Below, piece after piece: positions 57,549 through 64,000 of a DNA stretch of 64,000 bases. A program made the position numbers and the translations under genes. Below the pieces are notes generated by a model, which was not told the DNA's origin, did no database searches, and was given only the letters and a program-made list of their open reading frames with translations. Within the stretch, counting starts at the first letter, position 1, and every line of letters begins with the position of its first letter. The stretch comes from Vampirovibrionales bacterium (lineage in GTDB: Bacteria > Cyanobacteriota > Vampirovibrionia > Vampirovibrionales > Vampirovibrionaceae), in assembly GCA_016712355.1 (NCBI GenBank), contig JADJRF010000005.1, forward strand, positions 1,240,001 through 1,304,000, given 5' to 3'.

Positions 57549-57785
57549 ATGGGATTGTTGAGCGGATTGTTTCCGTCGCCGAAAGAGGCCTTTTTAACGC
57601 CTAAAAAGGCGAAGTCCTTCGCCAGGGAAGCGTTTATCACGCCGAAAGAGGCGACGACTCTTGCGAAACAATCGTTCGTGACGCCAAAAGAAGCGTTTGT
57701 TCGCCCCAAAGATGCGTTTATGAATCCTAAGGAACTGAACGCGCTCTTTGATTCGCTTCTGTTTGGCGGCGGCGCCAACGCGTAG
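57549..57785 (+). CDS. Heptad-repeat mini-protein
   Basis: 78 residues, unknown family. After MGLLSGL, residues 8-63 are eight consecutive 7-residue units of the pattern F-x-x-P-K-E-A: FPSPKEA, FLTPKKA, KSFAREA, FITPKEA, TTLAKQS, FVTPKEA, FVRPKDA, FMNPKEL. A short hydrophobic end (NALFDSLLFGGGANA) follows. The Pro in most units argues against a classical coiled coil. A bidirectional terminator lies 52 bp downstream, and AAGAGGA is about 12 bp before the ATG. The repeat is regular at the protein level though the DNA copies have diverged, which supports selection. Confidence 0.65.
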   Translation: MGLLSGLFPSPKEAFLTPKKAKSFAREAFITPKEATTLAKQSFVTPKEAFVRPKDAFMNPKELNALFDSLLFGGGANA

Positions 57786-57836
57786 GCGCGCCCTGCCAAA
57801 CGTTGGCCACACAAGTTACTCTCTAGAAAACGGGAT

Positions 57837-57871
57837 AAATCCCCTCCGGCAAGCCGAGAGGGGATTTTTTT
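57837..57871 (+). terminator. Rho-independent terminator, bidirectional
   Basis: Stem AAATCCCCTCCGGC / GCCGAGAGGGGATTT with one bulge and T7 on the plus strand. It separates the plus-strand repeat protein from the convergent rpsU gene and has A residues on the left side. Confidence 0.85.
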
Positions 57872-57893
57872 AGAGCCAGATGCTGAAAATCGC

Positions 57894-58067
57894 TTATCGA
57901 CTGCGCTTCTTGGCGGCTTCCGATTTGCGTTTGCGACGCACGCTGGGCTTTTCATACCGTTCGCGGCGTTTGATTTCCGACAGGATACCGGCTTTCTGGA
58001 TTTTTTTCTTGAAACGCTTCAACGCGCTTTCAATACTTTCGCCGGGATTGACTTCAATTTCTGCCAT
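57894..58067 (-). CDS. rpsU: Ribosomal protein bS21
   Basis: 57 residues: MAEIEVNPGESIESALKRFK, then KKIQKAGILSEIKRRERYEK and PSVRRKRKSEAAKKRSR. This is the complete bS21 sequence with the LKRFKKKxxKAGIL.E.KRREYEKPS.KRK pattern. A component of the 30S subunit that contacts the 3' end of 16S rRNA. GGGGGTGAG provides a strong ribosome binding site. It lies downstream of the HIT gene on the same strand with a 130-bp gap, which contains a perfect hairpin TGGGACG / CGTCCCA (58092-58112) that may process or tune expression. Confidence 0.97.
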   Translation of the reverse strand: MAEIEVNPGESIESALKRFKKKIQKAGILSEIKRRERYEKPSVRRKRKSEAAKKRSR

Positions 58068-58197
58068 GGACACTCACCCCCTTCCGGGGCGTGGGACGAT
58101 CAAGGCGTCCCATTGCAGGGCTCTTCTCTGTACCGTAGCATATCCCATTAGGCTCCGCAATTGCTTGCGGCGAGAAGTCGTCGGGTGGACGGATTTC

Positions 58198-58536
58198 TCA
58201 GCCCGGCGGCCATTGCAGGGCGCGACCGCTGAGCAGGTGAACATGCAGATGAAAAACGGATTGCCCTGCCCCGGCGCCGTTATTAATGACCAGGCGGTAA
58301 TCGCGCAGGGCATGGTCTTGGGCGATAGCGGTCGCGGCGCTGAACAGGCTGGCAAAAACCTGCGGATCTGCAACTTGCGAGGCGCTGGCGACATGGCGGT
58401 TGGGAATAATCAACAGGTGGGTTGGCGCCTGCGGATGAATATCCCGAAAAATTGTCACCGCGTCGTCGCGATAAACGACGTCTGCCGGGAGCTCTGCGGC
58501 GGCGATTTTACAGAACAGGCAATCGGACGATGACAT
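58198..58536 (-). CDS. HIT-family (Hint-type) nucleotide hydrolase
   Basis: 112 residues. CLFCKIAAAELPADVVYRDD is the typical N-terminus, with the Cys pair found in Zn-binding HIT proteins, followed by IHPQAPTHLLIIPNRHV and the catalytic triad motif HLHVHLL (H-x-H-x-H). Hint proteins hydrolyse nucleoside phosphoramidates. Its neighbour downstream is rpsU. The divergent direction leads to the glycoside hydrolase gene. Length and motifs are all normal. Confidence 0.94.
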   Translation of the reverse strand: MSSSDCLFCKIAAAELPADVVYRDDAVTIFRDIHPQAPTHLLIIPNRHVASASQVADPQVFASLFSAATAIAQDHALRDYRLVINNGAGAGQSVFHLHVHLLSGRALQWPPG

Positions 58537-58616
58537 AGACGCGCTCTCCGCTTGACGACGCCTCTTATTCTGGCGCGGCTGCAGCGAAAGCGCAACTGGC
58601 GGCGCTCGCGCGATTG

Positions 58617-60266
58617 TTACGTCCGCAGACTTTCAAAGGGGATATACTGCGGCGTCCCGGAGAGAGTCACCGTTGCGCCTCCAACCGAAATTGTATGCGC
58701 GGGGTCGCTGGTCCAGGCGACGACCGTGGAGCGATTGCCGCCATCGGTAAAGAGCAGGAGATAATCGTTCGGTGAGCCGGTCTTGAGGCGCTGATCGACG
58801 TGCAGGCCTTCGAGTTGCCGCGTCATTTGTTGCATGGCGCTATAGGCGGGCTTGGTATTTTGAGCATCGGCGGAGACAATACCAAACTGCTGCTCTTTTT
58901 CGGCCTGGCCGTTACGGCCTTCGATATCTCCTTTCCAGTCGTACCAGATATTGAGCGGGGATTTGTTGAGTTGTGCCAGCATCGATTGGCGTACCAGATA
59001 GTCGGCCTGCGTTTGTGGGTCGATCTCGCCTTGGGCGGTCGAATAGCCCCATTCTCCCAGGACGATGGGGAAATTTCGGCCCGGCGCGTACTGGTCAACG
59101 GCATTGCGCAGCTTGTCCAGCTCCGCCTTGACGTTTTCCGGTGCGCGGTTGGGAAAGGCCTGATAAGGATGGACTGAAATTGCGTCAACTTGATCGAGGA
59201 GGCCTTGTTGAAACAACTTGACCAGAAAATCCGTGTCCGTCCCTGCCGTCGAGCCTGCGATAATCTGGCCCGACGGGTCGGCGGCGCGCAGTTTCGGGGC
59301 GAGCGATTTAACCATCGACATGTATTCGTCTGCGCTGGGGCCCGGTTTCCAAAACTGTCCGCTGTTGGGCTCGTTGGTCAGTTCCCAGATGACGCCCTTG
59401 TCTTTAAAGTGTTCGGCGGTGGCGACGCTGTAACGCTCGAATCCGTCCATCGACGCTTTCTGTTCTTGGGGATAGTGCTGGTTGCCAAAGCCCAGAATTA
59501 TGATCGGCTTGATGCCGCGTTTGGTCATTTCGTCCACCACGGCATCGTAGCGGCTAAAATCAAAGACGCCCGGCTTTTTCTCGACGTCGGACCATAACAC
59601 GTCAAAGCGCGCCGATTTGACTCCGGCTGCTTGCATCATATCGAGATCCTTGCTGTTGATAAGGTTGTTGGCGCCGTAAAGGTCTTTGACGTGCACATGG
59701 ACGCCCATTTGACTGGGCGCATCGCCCGGATTGGTCAAGCTATCGGAGGCCGCGACCGCAGTATTTGTGGCGGCTGAGCGCGTGGCGGACAATGTAACGG
59801 GCGCGCTGACGGCGGCCGCCTGGGCGACAGGAGCCGTGCGGGCGGTGGGGGCTGCGTCTGTAGGTTGAAATACGCTTGAAAACATTTCTGATTTCACAGC
59901 GGCGCTTTTGTTGGCGGTAGGGGCGCTTGTGGCGCTCGTCGTTGAGGGCGTCACGTTTTGAGAGGCGGGCGGGCTATTAAAGGCCTGAAAGAGATTGGCG
60001 AAGAAATCGGGCGGGATCGCCGATAAGTTGACCGGCGCGGCATTGTAATATGCAGGCGTCGGTTGCGTCGTCGGAGCTGGCATCCACCAGTCCAGCGGGC
60101 CGCCGATAGAGGGCTGCGCGTAGGTGGACAGATTGCCCCCAAAAGGGAACGCATTGTAATTGGGACCGCTCAGAAACGGGTCTGCGATGATGTTCTGTTG
60201 CTGGTAATTCATCAGTTGCAGTGTTTGGAGCAAGTTAGACATAAGCTGAGCGTCAGAAATTCCCAT
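58617..60266 (-). CDS. Glycoside hydrolase (clan GH-A, GH5/GH39-like) with disordered N-terminus
   Basis: 549 residues. Residues 1-180 are Gln/Asn/Pro/Ser/Thr-rich and low complexity (LMNYQQQN, SGPNYNAFPFGGN, then Thr/Ala-Pro stretches), without a standard signal peptide. From ~187 a TIM-barrel glycosidase begins: ARFDVLWSDVEKKPGVFDFSRYD, IIILGFGNQ, VIWELTNEPNSGQFWKP with the acid/base Glu299, DAISVHPYQ and PIVLGEWGYST with the nucleophile Glu405. A short beta domain ends the protein. Substrate unknown (beta-glycan likely). It starts with MGISDAQL, and a roughly 400-bp gap separates it from hemB. Confidence 0.88.
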   Translation of the reverse strand: MGISDAQLMSNLLQTLQLMNYQQQNIIADPFLSGPNYNAFPFGGNLSTYAQPSIGGPLDWWMPAPTTQPTPAYYNAAPVNLSAIPPDFFANLFQAFNSPPASQNVTPSTTSATSAPTANKSAAVKSEMFSSVFQPTDAAPTARTAPVAQAAAVSAPVTLSATRSAATNTAVAASDSLTNPGDAPSQMGVHVHVKDLYGANNLINSKDLDMMQAAGVKSARFDVLWSDVEKKPGVFDFSRYDAVVDEMTKRGIKPIIILGFGNQHYPQEQKASMDGFERYSVATAEHFKDKGVIWELTNEPNSGQFWKPGPSADEYMSMVKSLAPKLRAADPSGQIIAGSTAGTDTDFLVKLFQQGLLDQVDAISVHPYQAFPNRAPENVKAELDKLRNAVDQYAPGRNFPIVLGEWGYSTAQGEIDPQTQADYLVRQSMLAQLNKSPLNIWYDWKGDIEGRNGQAEKEQQFGIVSADAQNTKPAYSAMQQMTRQLEGLHVDQRLKTGSPNDYLLLFTDGGNRSTVVAWTSDPAHTISVGGATVTLSGTPQYIPFESLRT

Positions 60267-60663
60267 TCATACACTCTCCAGTCTGTGCGCGGGGGCGTCG
60301 AATTTCTCGCCATCTGCGCCGACCTGAGCAAGAAGCGCGTTTGTCTCTAAAACACCTAACGATACTCAAAGCGCTCATTTGCGTCAGGTCGACGCCGTGC
60401 TAAGGATCCGCAGTATTGACAGGAATATCGGGAACTTCTGCAGGATCGCGATGGCGTATTGAGATAGTAGAGACTGTTGAGAGATTCGCCAGATTTCTCA
60501 TGATGGCGTCGTTACAGGGGTTTACAGGTTACGCGTGTAGTAATTTGACGCCGGAGGAATCGTTGCGCCGATTGCCACAGCCAGACGCTTCGGCTAGTCT
60601 GATGCGGCGGGGGTGGTCGCATGAGACCTTCCCGAGCGTTCGTCTTGCAGGGAATCCGCTGTT
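60267..60663. other. Divergent intergenic region between the hydrolase and hemB
   Basis: 397 bp. A plus-strand frame (60416-60667) ends in an ATGA overlap with the hemB start, but begins at a TTG without a ribosome binding site and has no convincing protein character. No promoter is placed. Confidence 0.4.
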
Positions 60664-61653
60664 ATGACTTTTCCGATGACACGACTGCGTCGCCGTCGTA
60701 AAACCCCGGTGTTGCGAGAACTCTTGGCTGAGACGCACTTGCGCGCCTCCGATTTTGTTTACCCCCTGTTTATAAGCGATCGCGGCGATGCGCGTCTGCC
60801 GGTGGAAGCCATGCCGGGCGTCTATCAGCTCTCGATTGACAATGCGCTCATTGAAATCGGGCAAGCCTTGGAGTATGGCGTCAAAGCCTTTTTGCTGTTT
60901 GGGCTGCCGGAGGAGAAGGATCAGGAAGCCACGGCTGCGTGGGACGATCATGGCATTATTCAGCGGGCGATTCGGCGCATTAAGAAGCAGTTCGGCGATG
61001 ACGTGATTCTGATGGCCGATACCTGCGTATGCGAATACATGACCCATGGCCACTGCGGCATCGTGATGGAAGGACGCGTGTTGAACGATCCTTCTGCGGA
61101 ATTGATCGCTCGGGTGGCCGTCTCGCAAGTCGCTGCCGGGGCAGATGTTGTTGCGCCGTCTGCGATGATGGACGGACAAGCCCTGTTTATTCGCGAAGCG
61201 CTGGATGAGGCCGGTCTGGACGATGCCCTTGTGATGGGCTATTCGGCGAAATTCGCCAGTAGCCTGTATGGGCCGTTTCGCGAAGCTGCTGAATCCGCGC
61301 CGGTTTTCGGCGACCGCAAAACATATCAGATGGACGCGCGTAACGCGCGCGAGGCGCTTGAAGAAATCACCCTGGATGTTATGGAAGGCGCCGATATCGT
61401 CATGATTAAGCCTGCGCTCGGCTATCTCGATTTGATTTATCAGGCGGGTGAGATGGTCTCGACGCCGATTGCCGCGTATTGCGTTTCGGGCGAGTACAGC
61501 ATGATCAAGGCTGCTGCTCAAAACGGCTGGATTGACGAAGAGGCTGTCACGCTGGAATTGTTGGGCGGCGTTAAGCGCGCCGGAGCTGATCTGATTATCA
61601 CGTATCACGCCGTGGATGCTGCGCGCTGGTTGATGCGTGACGCGATGCCGTAA
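60664..61653 (+). CDS. hemB: Delta-aminolevulinic acid dehydratase (porphobilinogen synthase)
   Basis: Condenses two 5-aminolevulinate molecules to porphobilinogen in heme synthesis. 329 residues: FVYPLFI and MPGVYQLSID at the N-terminus, ADTCVCEYMTHGHCG with the three zinc-ligand cysteines (121, 123, 131), VAPSAMMDGQ, MGYSAKFASSLYGPFREAA with the first active Lys196, MIKPALGYLD with the Schiff-base Lys249, and AYCVSGEYSMIKAA. The presence of the Cys triplet means the zinc-dependent type. The AGGGA site lies about 10 bp upstream. It is convergent with tatC; T-rich sequence lies between. Confidence 0.96.
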   Translation: MTFPMTRLRRRRKTPVLRELLAETHLRASDFVYPLFISDRGDARLPVEAMPGVYQLSIDNALIEIGQALEYGVKAFLLFGLPEEKDQEATAAWDDHGIIQRAIRRIKKQFGDDVILMADTCVCEYMTHGHCGIVMEGRVLNDPSAELIARVAVSQVAAGADVVAPSAMMDGQALFIREALDEAGLDDALVMGYSAKFASSLYGPFREAAESAPVFGDRKTYQMDARNAREALEEITLDVMEGADIVMIKPALGYLDLIYQAGEMVSTPIAAYCVSGEYSMIKAAAQNGWIDEEAVTLELLGGVKRAGADLIITYHAVDAARWLMRDAMP

Positions 61654-61681
61654 ATATTACTATTCTCGTTATGTTTTTCTT

Positions 61682-62464
61682 TTAACGCCCCATCCACCGC
61701 ATCGGCAAGAGGCTCAGCGCATAGAGCGCCAGCAAGGCGCCGCCGACAATCAGCATTGTCAGCGGATCTTGAGACGGCGTCAGAACCGCCGCCAGTAGAA
61801 AGATTACGACTACGGCTTCGCGCCACCGCGCCAGCAGTTGCGATGAGCGAACGATTCCGCATAACGACAGCAATATCAGCGCCACTGGGCATTCAAACGT
61901 AAGTCCTGCCAGGCACAGTGTCGAAAGACAAAACTCGACGTAACGCAGCAGGCTAATCTGGCTGACAGCCATCTCATGACCGTAATCGAGCAAAAAAGCC
62001 AGTGCGGGAGGTGCAACGCAGACGTAAGCGAATGCCACGCCAGCCGCAAAAAGCGCGGCGCCCATCACAACGGTCAGGATGGCAATGCGGCGCTCGGGCG
62101 CCCGCAAGCCCGGCGAAACGAAGCGAAGCGTATGATACAGAATGACAGGCGACGCCAGCGCAACGCCCCCCAGTACGGCGACTTTCACGCTGGCCATTAA
62201 GGCTTCTCCCGGCGTAAGCTGAATGAACGTGACGTACGGGGGGGCCAGTCGTTTTAACGCGGCAATGAGATTGGGCGCCTGCCAGAAAGCCGTGGCCAGA
62301 CCCACTGCCAATGCGGCGGCGCTCATCAGGAGTCGTCGGCGCAGCTCGCCTAAATGTCCCAACAGCGGCATAGCGCTGGGCGTCGTTTCATGAGAATGCG
62401 CGTTGGCGGCAGGCGTTCTTTCCCAGAATCGCCGCCAGCCTTGAAACGGGTCTTGTTCGCTCAT
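61682..62464 (-). CDS. tatC: Sec-independent protein translocase TatC
   Basis: Core of the twin-arginine translocase that exports folded proteins. 260 residues with six membrane segments. The cytosolic N-terminus carries LLGHLGELRRRLL (the Tat signal-recognition motif HLxELRxRL), then FIQLTPGEALMASVKVA, ASPVILYHTLRFVSPGL, TFECPVALILLSLCGIV and REAVVVIFLLAAVLTPSQDPLTM with the conserved Pro/Asp pair. The start is the ATG at 62464 overlapping the TrmH stop (ATGA). No tatA/tatB is in the window. The N-terminal 30 residues before the motif are longer than average. Confidence 0.95.
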   Translation of the reverse strand: MSEQDPFQGWRRFWERTPAANAHSHETTPSAMPLLGHLGELRRRLLMSAAALAVGLATAFWQAPNLIAALKRLAPPYVTFIQLTPGEALMASVKVAVLGGVALASPVILYHTLRFVSPGLRAPERRIAILTVVMGAALFAAGVAFAYVCVAPPALAFLLDYGHEMAVSQISLLRYVEFCLSTLCLAGLTFECPVALILLSLCGIVRSSQLLARWREAVVVIFLLAAVLTPSQDPLTMLIVGGALLALYALSLLPMRWMGR

Positions 62465-63324
62465 TCTGAGGCGCGCTCTGGAGAATGCGTCTTGGTGGCG
62501 CGCTGATAGGCGGCCTCCGCCATCAGGATCGACCCGCACACGGCGACGTTTAATGAATCGACGTCCGCCGCCATCGGAATGCGAATCCATTGAGCGCCGC
62601 TCAGCAGCGCGCCATCCGACGCTTCTCCCTGAAGGATGCCGCGGCCTTCATTGCCCAGGGCAATTGCTACACAGCCTCGGTAAGACGCGTCGCGATAGTG
62701 CGCTGTGGGCGTCGCCTCATTCATAGCGTTGGGGGCGTCTTGCCCGCGCGTCAGCAACAGCGAGGCCTTTCGCACTGCCAGCGTGGCCGCCAACGCTTCC
62801 AGAGAAGGCGCCAGATGGATCGGCAATCGGAACGCCAAGCCTGCCGAGGCGCGAATGACCTTCGGGCTGTAGCAATCCACCGTACGCGGCGTCAAAATCA
62901 AGGCCTGCACGCCAAAGGCCGCCGCAGATCGGATTAGCGTGCCTGCGTTGCCCGGATCGCGAATTTCATCCAGCGCCAGCAGCAGGACGTCGCCGACGGG
63001 CAGCGCCTCCAGCGAAGCTGTCGGCGGGGTCTCAACGGTTGCAAGGCAGGGCGGCGGCGACTCTGTCGTCGCCATTTTGCGCATGGCCGCCTCACTTACT
63101 GTGAAAACGGACGTCCCCGCCGCTAGCGCCTCGGGAAGAGGGCTTTCTGTCAGGCGGTATAGCGCGGTTACGCGACATCCGGCGCGTATGGCTTCTTCAA
63201 TAGGAAAGCGCCCTTCTACCAAAAGGGTTTTCTGTTCTTCACGAGCTTTTTTCTGGTTTAAGCTTGCCACTGCTTTGACGCGAGGATGCGCTGGCGACAA
63301 AATTTCAGCGGGAAGGAGCGTCAT
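62461..63324 (-). CDS. TrmH/SpoU-family RNA 2'-O-methyltransferase
   Basis: 287 residues. An N-terminal substrate-binding part (SLNQKKAREEQKTLLVEGRFPIEEAI) is followed by the SPOUT domain: LALDEIRDPGNAGTLIRSAAAFGVQALIL, AIALGNEGRGIL and IPMAADVDSLNVAVCGSILMAEAAY, motifs 1-3 with the conserved Arg of GTLIR and SLN. This lineage usually modifies rRNA or tRNA; the target is unassigned. It is coupled by ATGA overlaps both to the upstream DUF4127 gene and to tatC downstream. It is a second, divergent TrmH in addition to the gene at 54064. Confidence 0.92.
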   Translation of the reverse strand: MTLLPAEILSPAHPRVKAVASLNQKKAREEQKTLLVEGRFPIEEAIRAGCRVTALYRLTESPLPEALAAGTSVFTVSEAAMRKMATTESPPPCLATVETPPTASLEALPVGDVLLLALDEIRDPGNAGTLIRSAAAFGVQALILTPRTVDCYSPKVIRASAGLAFRLPIHLAPSLEALAATLAVRKASLLLTRGQDAPNAMNEATPTAHYRDASYRGCVAIALGNEGRGILQGEASDGALLSGAQWIRIPMAADVDSLNVAVCGSILMAEAAYQRATKTHSPERASE

Positions 63325-64000
63325 AGGGGTTCGATCTCCACTTCAAACGTTCTTTGGCACGGAAATCCAACGCGAACGGCAACGCCTCCCATGCCCAGGC
63401 GGGTTTTAATCAGGGCCAGTCCGTCAGACATCAGGGCGTTCAGCGCGGCGACGTCCGGCGAGACCGTGGGGGCGTCCTGACGTATCCGCATCACGCGTCG
63501 AAATGATGCTCGGACATGCGCCTGATAGAGCCAGTCATCCGCCAGGCGGATCAACAACAGGCGATGAAAGTCCTCCGCCCGATAATCGCCCGTCGATTCT
63601 GCCAACGTTCGGATGACGCCCATCGCCAAAGCCGAACCAATGGTATTGCCGGGCGTATTCCAGCCTGCATAGCCATATAACGGAGTTAAATCCGTAAAGG
63701 CGTTCAATAGGCGCACGGTCAAGGCGTCGTCGGCTCCATTTGCACATGCGACATCAGCCAGAATCAGTCGTTCGCCCGCCGAAAATGCGCTACGGCATGC
63801 CTCCAGAACCGTTTGGTATTGCGACAGCGTCGCATCCGGCGCAAGATCTTCGCACCAATCGCCCATGCGTTGCGCTGGGGTATGGACCATCAACGTTAAA
63901 TCGGCCGTTGTCGGATCGTGCGTCTGAACTGCGCCGCATGCCGTGAGTTGGCGAGAAACGACTTCGGCGATAGGCAGGCCATCGAATTTGGCCATAAGCG
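63321..64000 (-). CDS. DUF4127-family protein, C-terminal part only
   Basis: 226 codons reach the right edge; the frame is open beyond it. An ATG at 63995 exists but is probably internal, since DUF4127 proteins are about 500 residues and the sequence here starts mid-domain (AEVVSRQLTACGAVQTHDPTTADLTLMVHTP). Signatures are LILADVACANGADDALTVRLL and LYGYAGWNTPGNTIGSALAMG, the YAGWNTxxNTIG block. Function of the family is unknown; some members sit near polysaccharide or cell-wall genes. The stop overlaps the TrmH start as ATGA, giving the operon DUF4127 - TrmH - tatC. Confidence 0.82.
   Translation of the reverse strand, partial: LMAKFDGLPIAEVVSRQLTACGAVQTHDPTTADLTLMVHTPAQRMGDWCEDLAPDATLSQYQTVLEACRSAFSAGERLILADVACANGADDALTVRLLNAFTDLTPLYGYAGWNTPGNTIGSALAMGVIRTLAESTGDYRAEDFHRLLLIRLADDWLYQAHVRASFRRVMRIRQDAPTVSPDVAALNALMSDGLALIKTRLGMGGVAVRVGFPCQRTFEVEIEPL

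Noticed and set aside
60416..60667. 83-codon plus-strand frame ending in an ATGA overlap with hemB
   Set aside because: TTG start without ribosome binding site and no protein character; the overlap alone is not enough.
60529..61608. 359-codon minus-strand frame opposite hemB
   Set aside because: Antisense shadow of hemB, whose active-site motifs are intact.
1..64000. CRISPR arrays, tRNA genes, prophage
   Set aside because: The only regular repeats are the coding 48-bp units without spacers. I saw no tRNA cloverleaf pattern and no phage structural genes.

Overview
The window is 64 kb of GC-rich, densely packed bacterial chromosome. It carries housekeeping genes (der-plsY-gpsA, rpe, pfk, hemB, tatC, rpsU, rlmB, glnA, the RNase P RNA) and no phage, plasmid or intact insertion sequence. 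TatC, several secreted proteins and an FlbD-like flagellar protein fit a motile diderm. A PDZ/radical SAM/DUF512 protein of the type common in cyanobacteria, a BtpA-family protein, a class-A RNase P RNA and a GSI-alpha glutamine synthetase are compatible with a non-photosynthetic cyanobacterial relative (Melainabacteria/Vampirovibrionia). That placement is an inference; no marker here proves it, and there are no photosynthesis genes.

Layout. 1-2.5 kb: three minus-strand genes for low-complexity Q/P/G/Y-rich proteins, two of them clear paralogues, one with twelve 48-bp repeats. 2.7-5.5 kb: a tightly overlapping polyamine operon with two tandem SpeD/SpeH-type pyruvoyl decarboxylases, spermidine synthase and agmatinase. 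6.3-10.1 kb: a small unknown protein, a VOC protein and a histidine kinase/NarL-type regulator pair. 10.2-15.1 kb: rpe with a secreted protein, a divergent MpaA-like peptidase, a CDGSH protein, DoxX and phosphofructokinase. 15.2-22.5 kb: envelope glycan functions (sugar phosphotransferase; a GT2, two methyltransferases and a GT39-like membrane enzyme in a row) with a STAS protein and a rhodanese. 22.4-26.3 kb: flbD overlapping the glycosyltransferase tail, an unknown protein and an MgtA-type ATPase.

26.6-31.2 kb is the most accessory-looking stretch: an unknown protein, a frameshifted IS3-type transposase relic, a TPR protein, an AbiEii-like nucleotidyltransferase with a small partner, and a possible decayed gene. 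31.2-35.4 kb: der-plsY-gpsA and a divergent BtpA-like gene. 35.4-44.9 kb: a 49-residue membrane protein, a UbiX-like enzyme, an AMIN-like membrane protein, a GH19-type lysin, a candidate structured RNA, the DUF512 protein, a large helical protein and rnpB. 45-51.3 kb: a DegT aminotransferase and a leucine-catabolism operon (methylglutaconyl-CoA hydratase, a biotin carboxylase split from its biotin carrier, HMG-CoA lyase). 51.5-64 kb: unknowns, rlmB, glnA behind a structured leader, a heptad-repeat mini-protein, rpsU with a HIT protein, a glycoside hydrolase, hemB, and a DUF4127-TrmH-tatC operon running off the right edge.

Four-base ATGA stop/start overlaps recur within operons (polyamine, kinase/regulator, plsY-gpsA, carboxylase, TrmH-tatC), so translational coupling is common here. 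Most confident calls rest on conserved motifs read directly from the translations. Promoters, the structured RNA and the start codons of unknown proteins are weaker.
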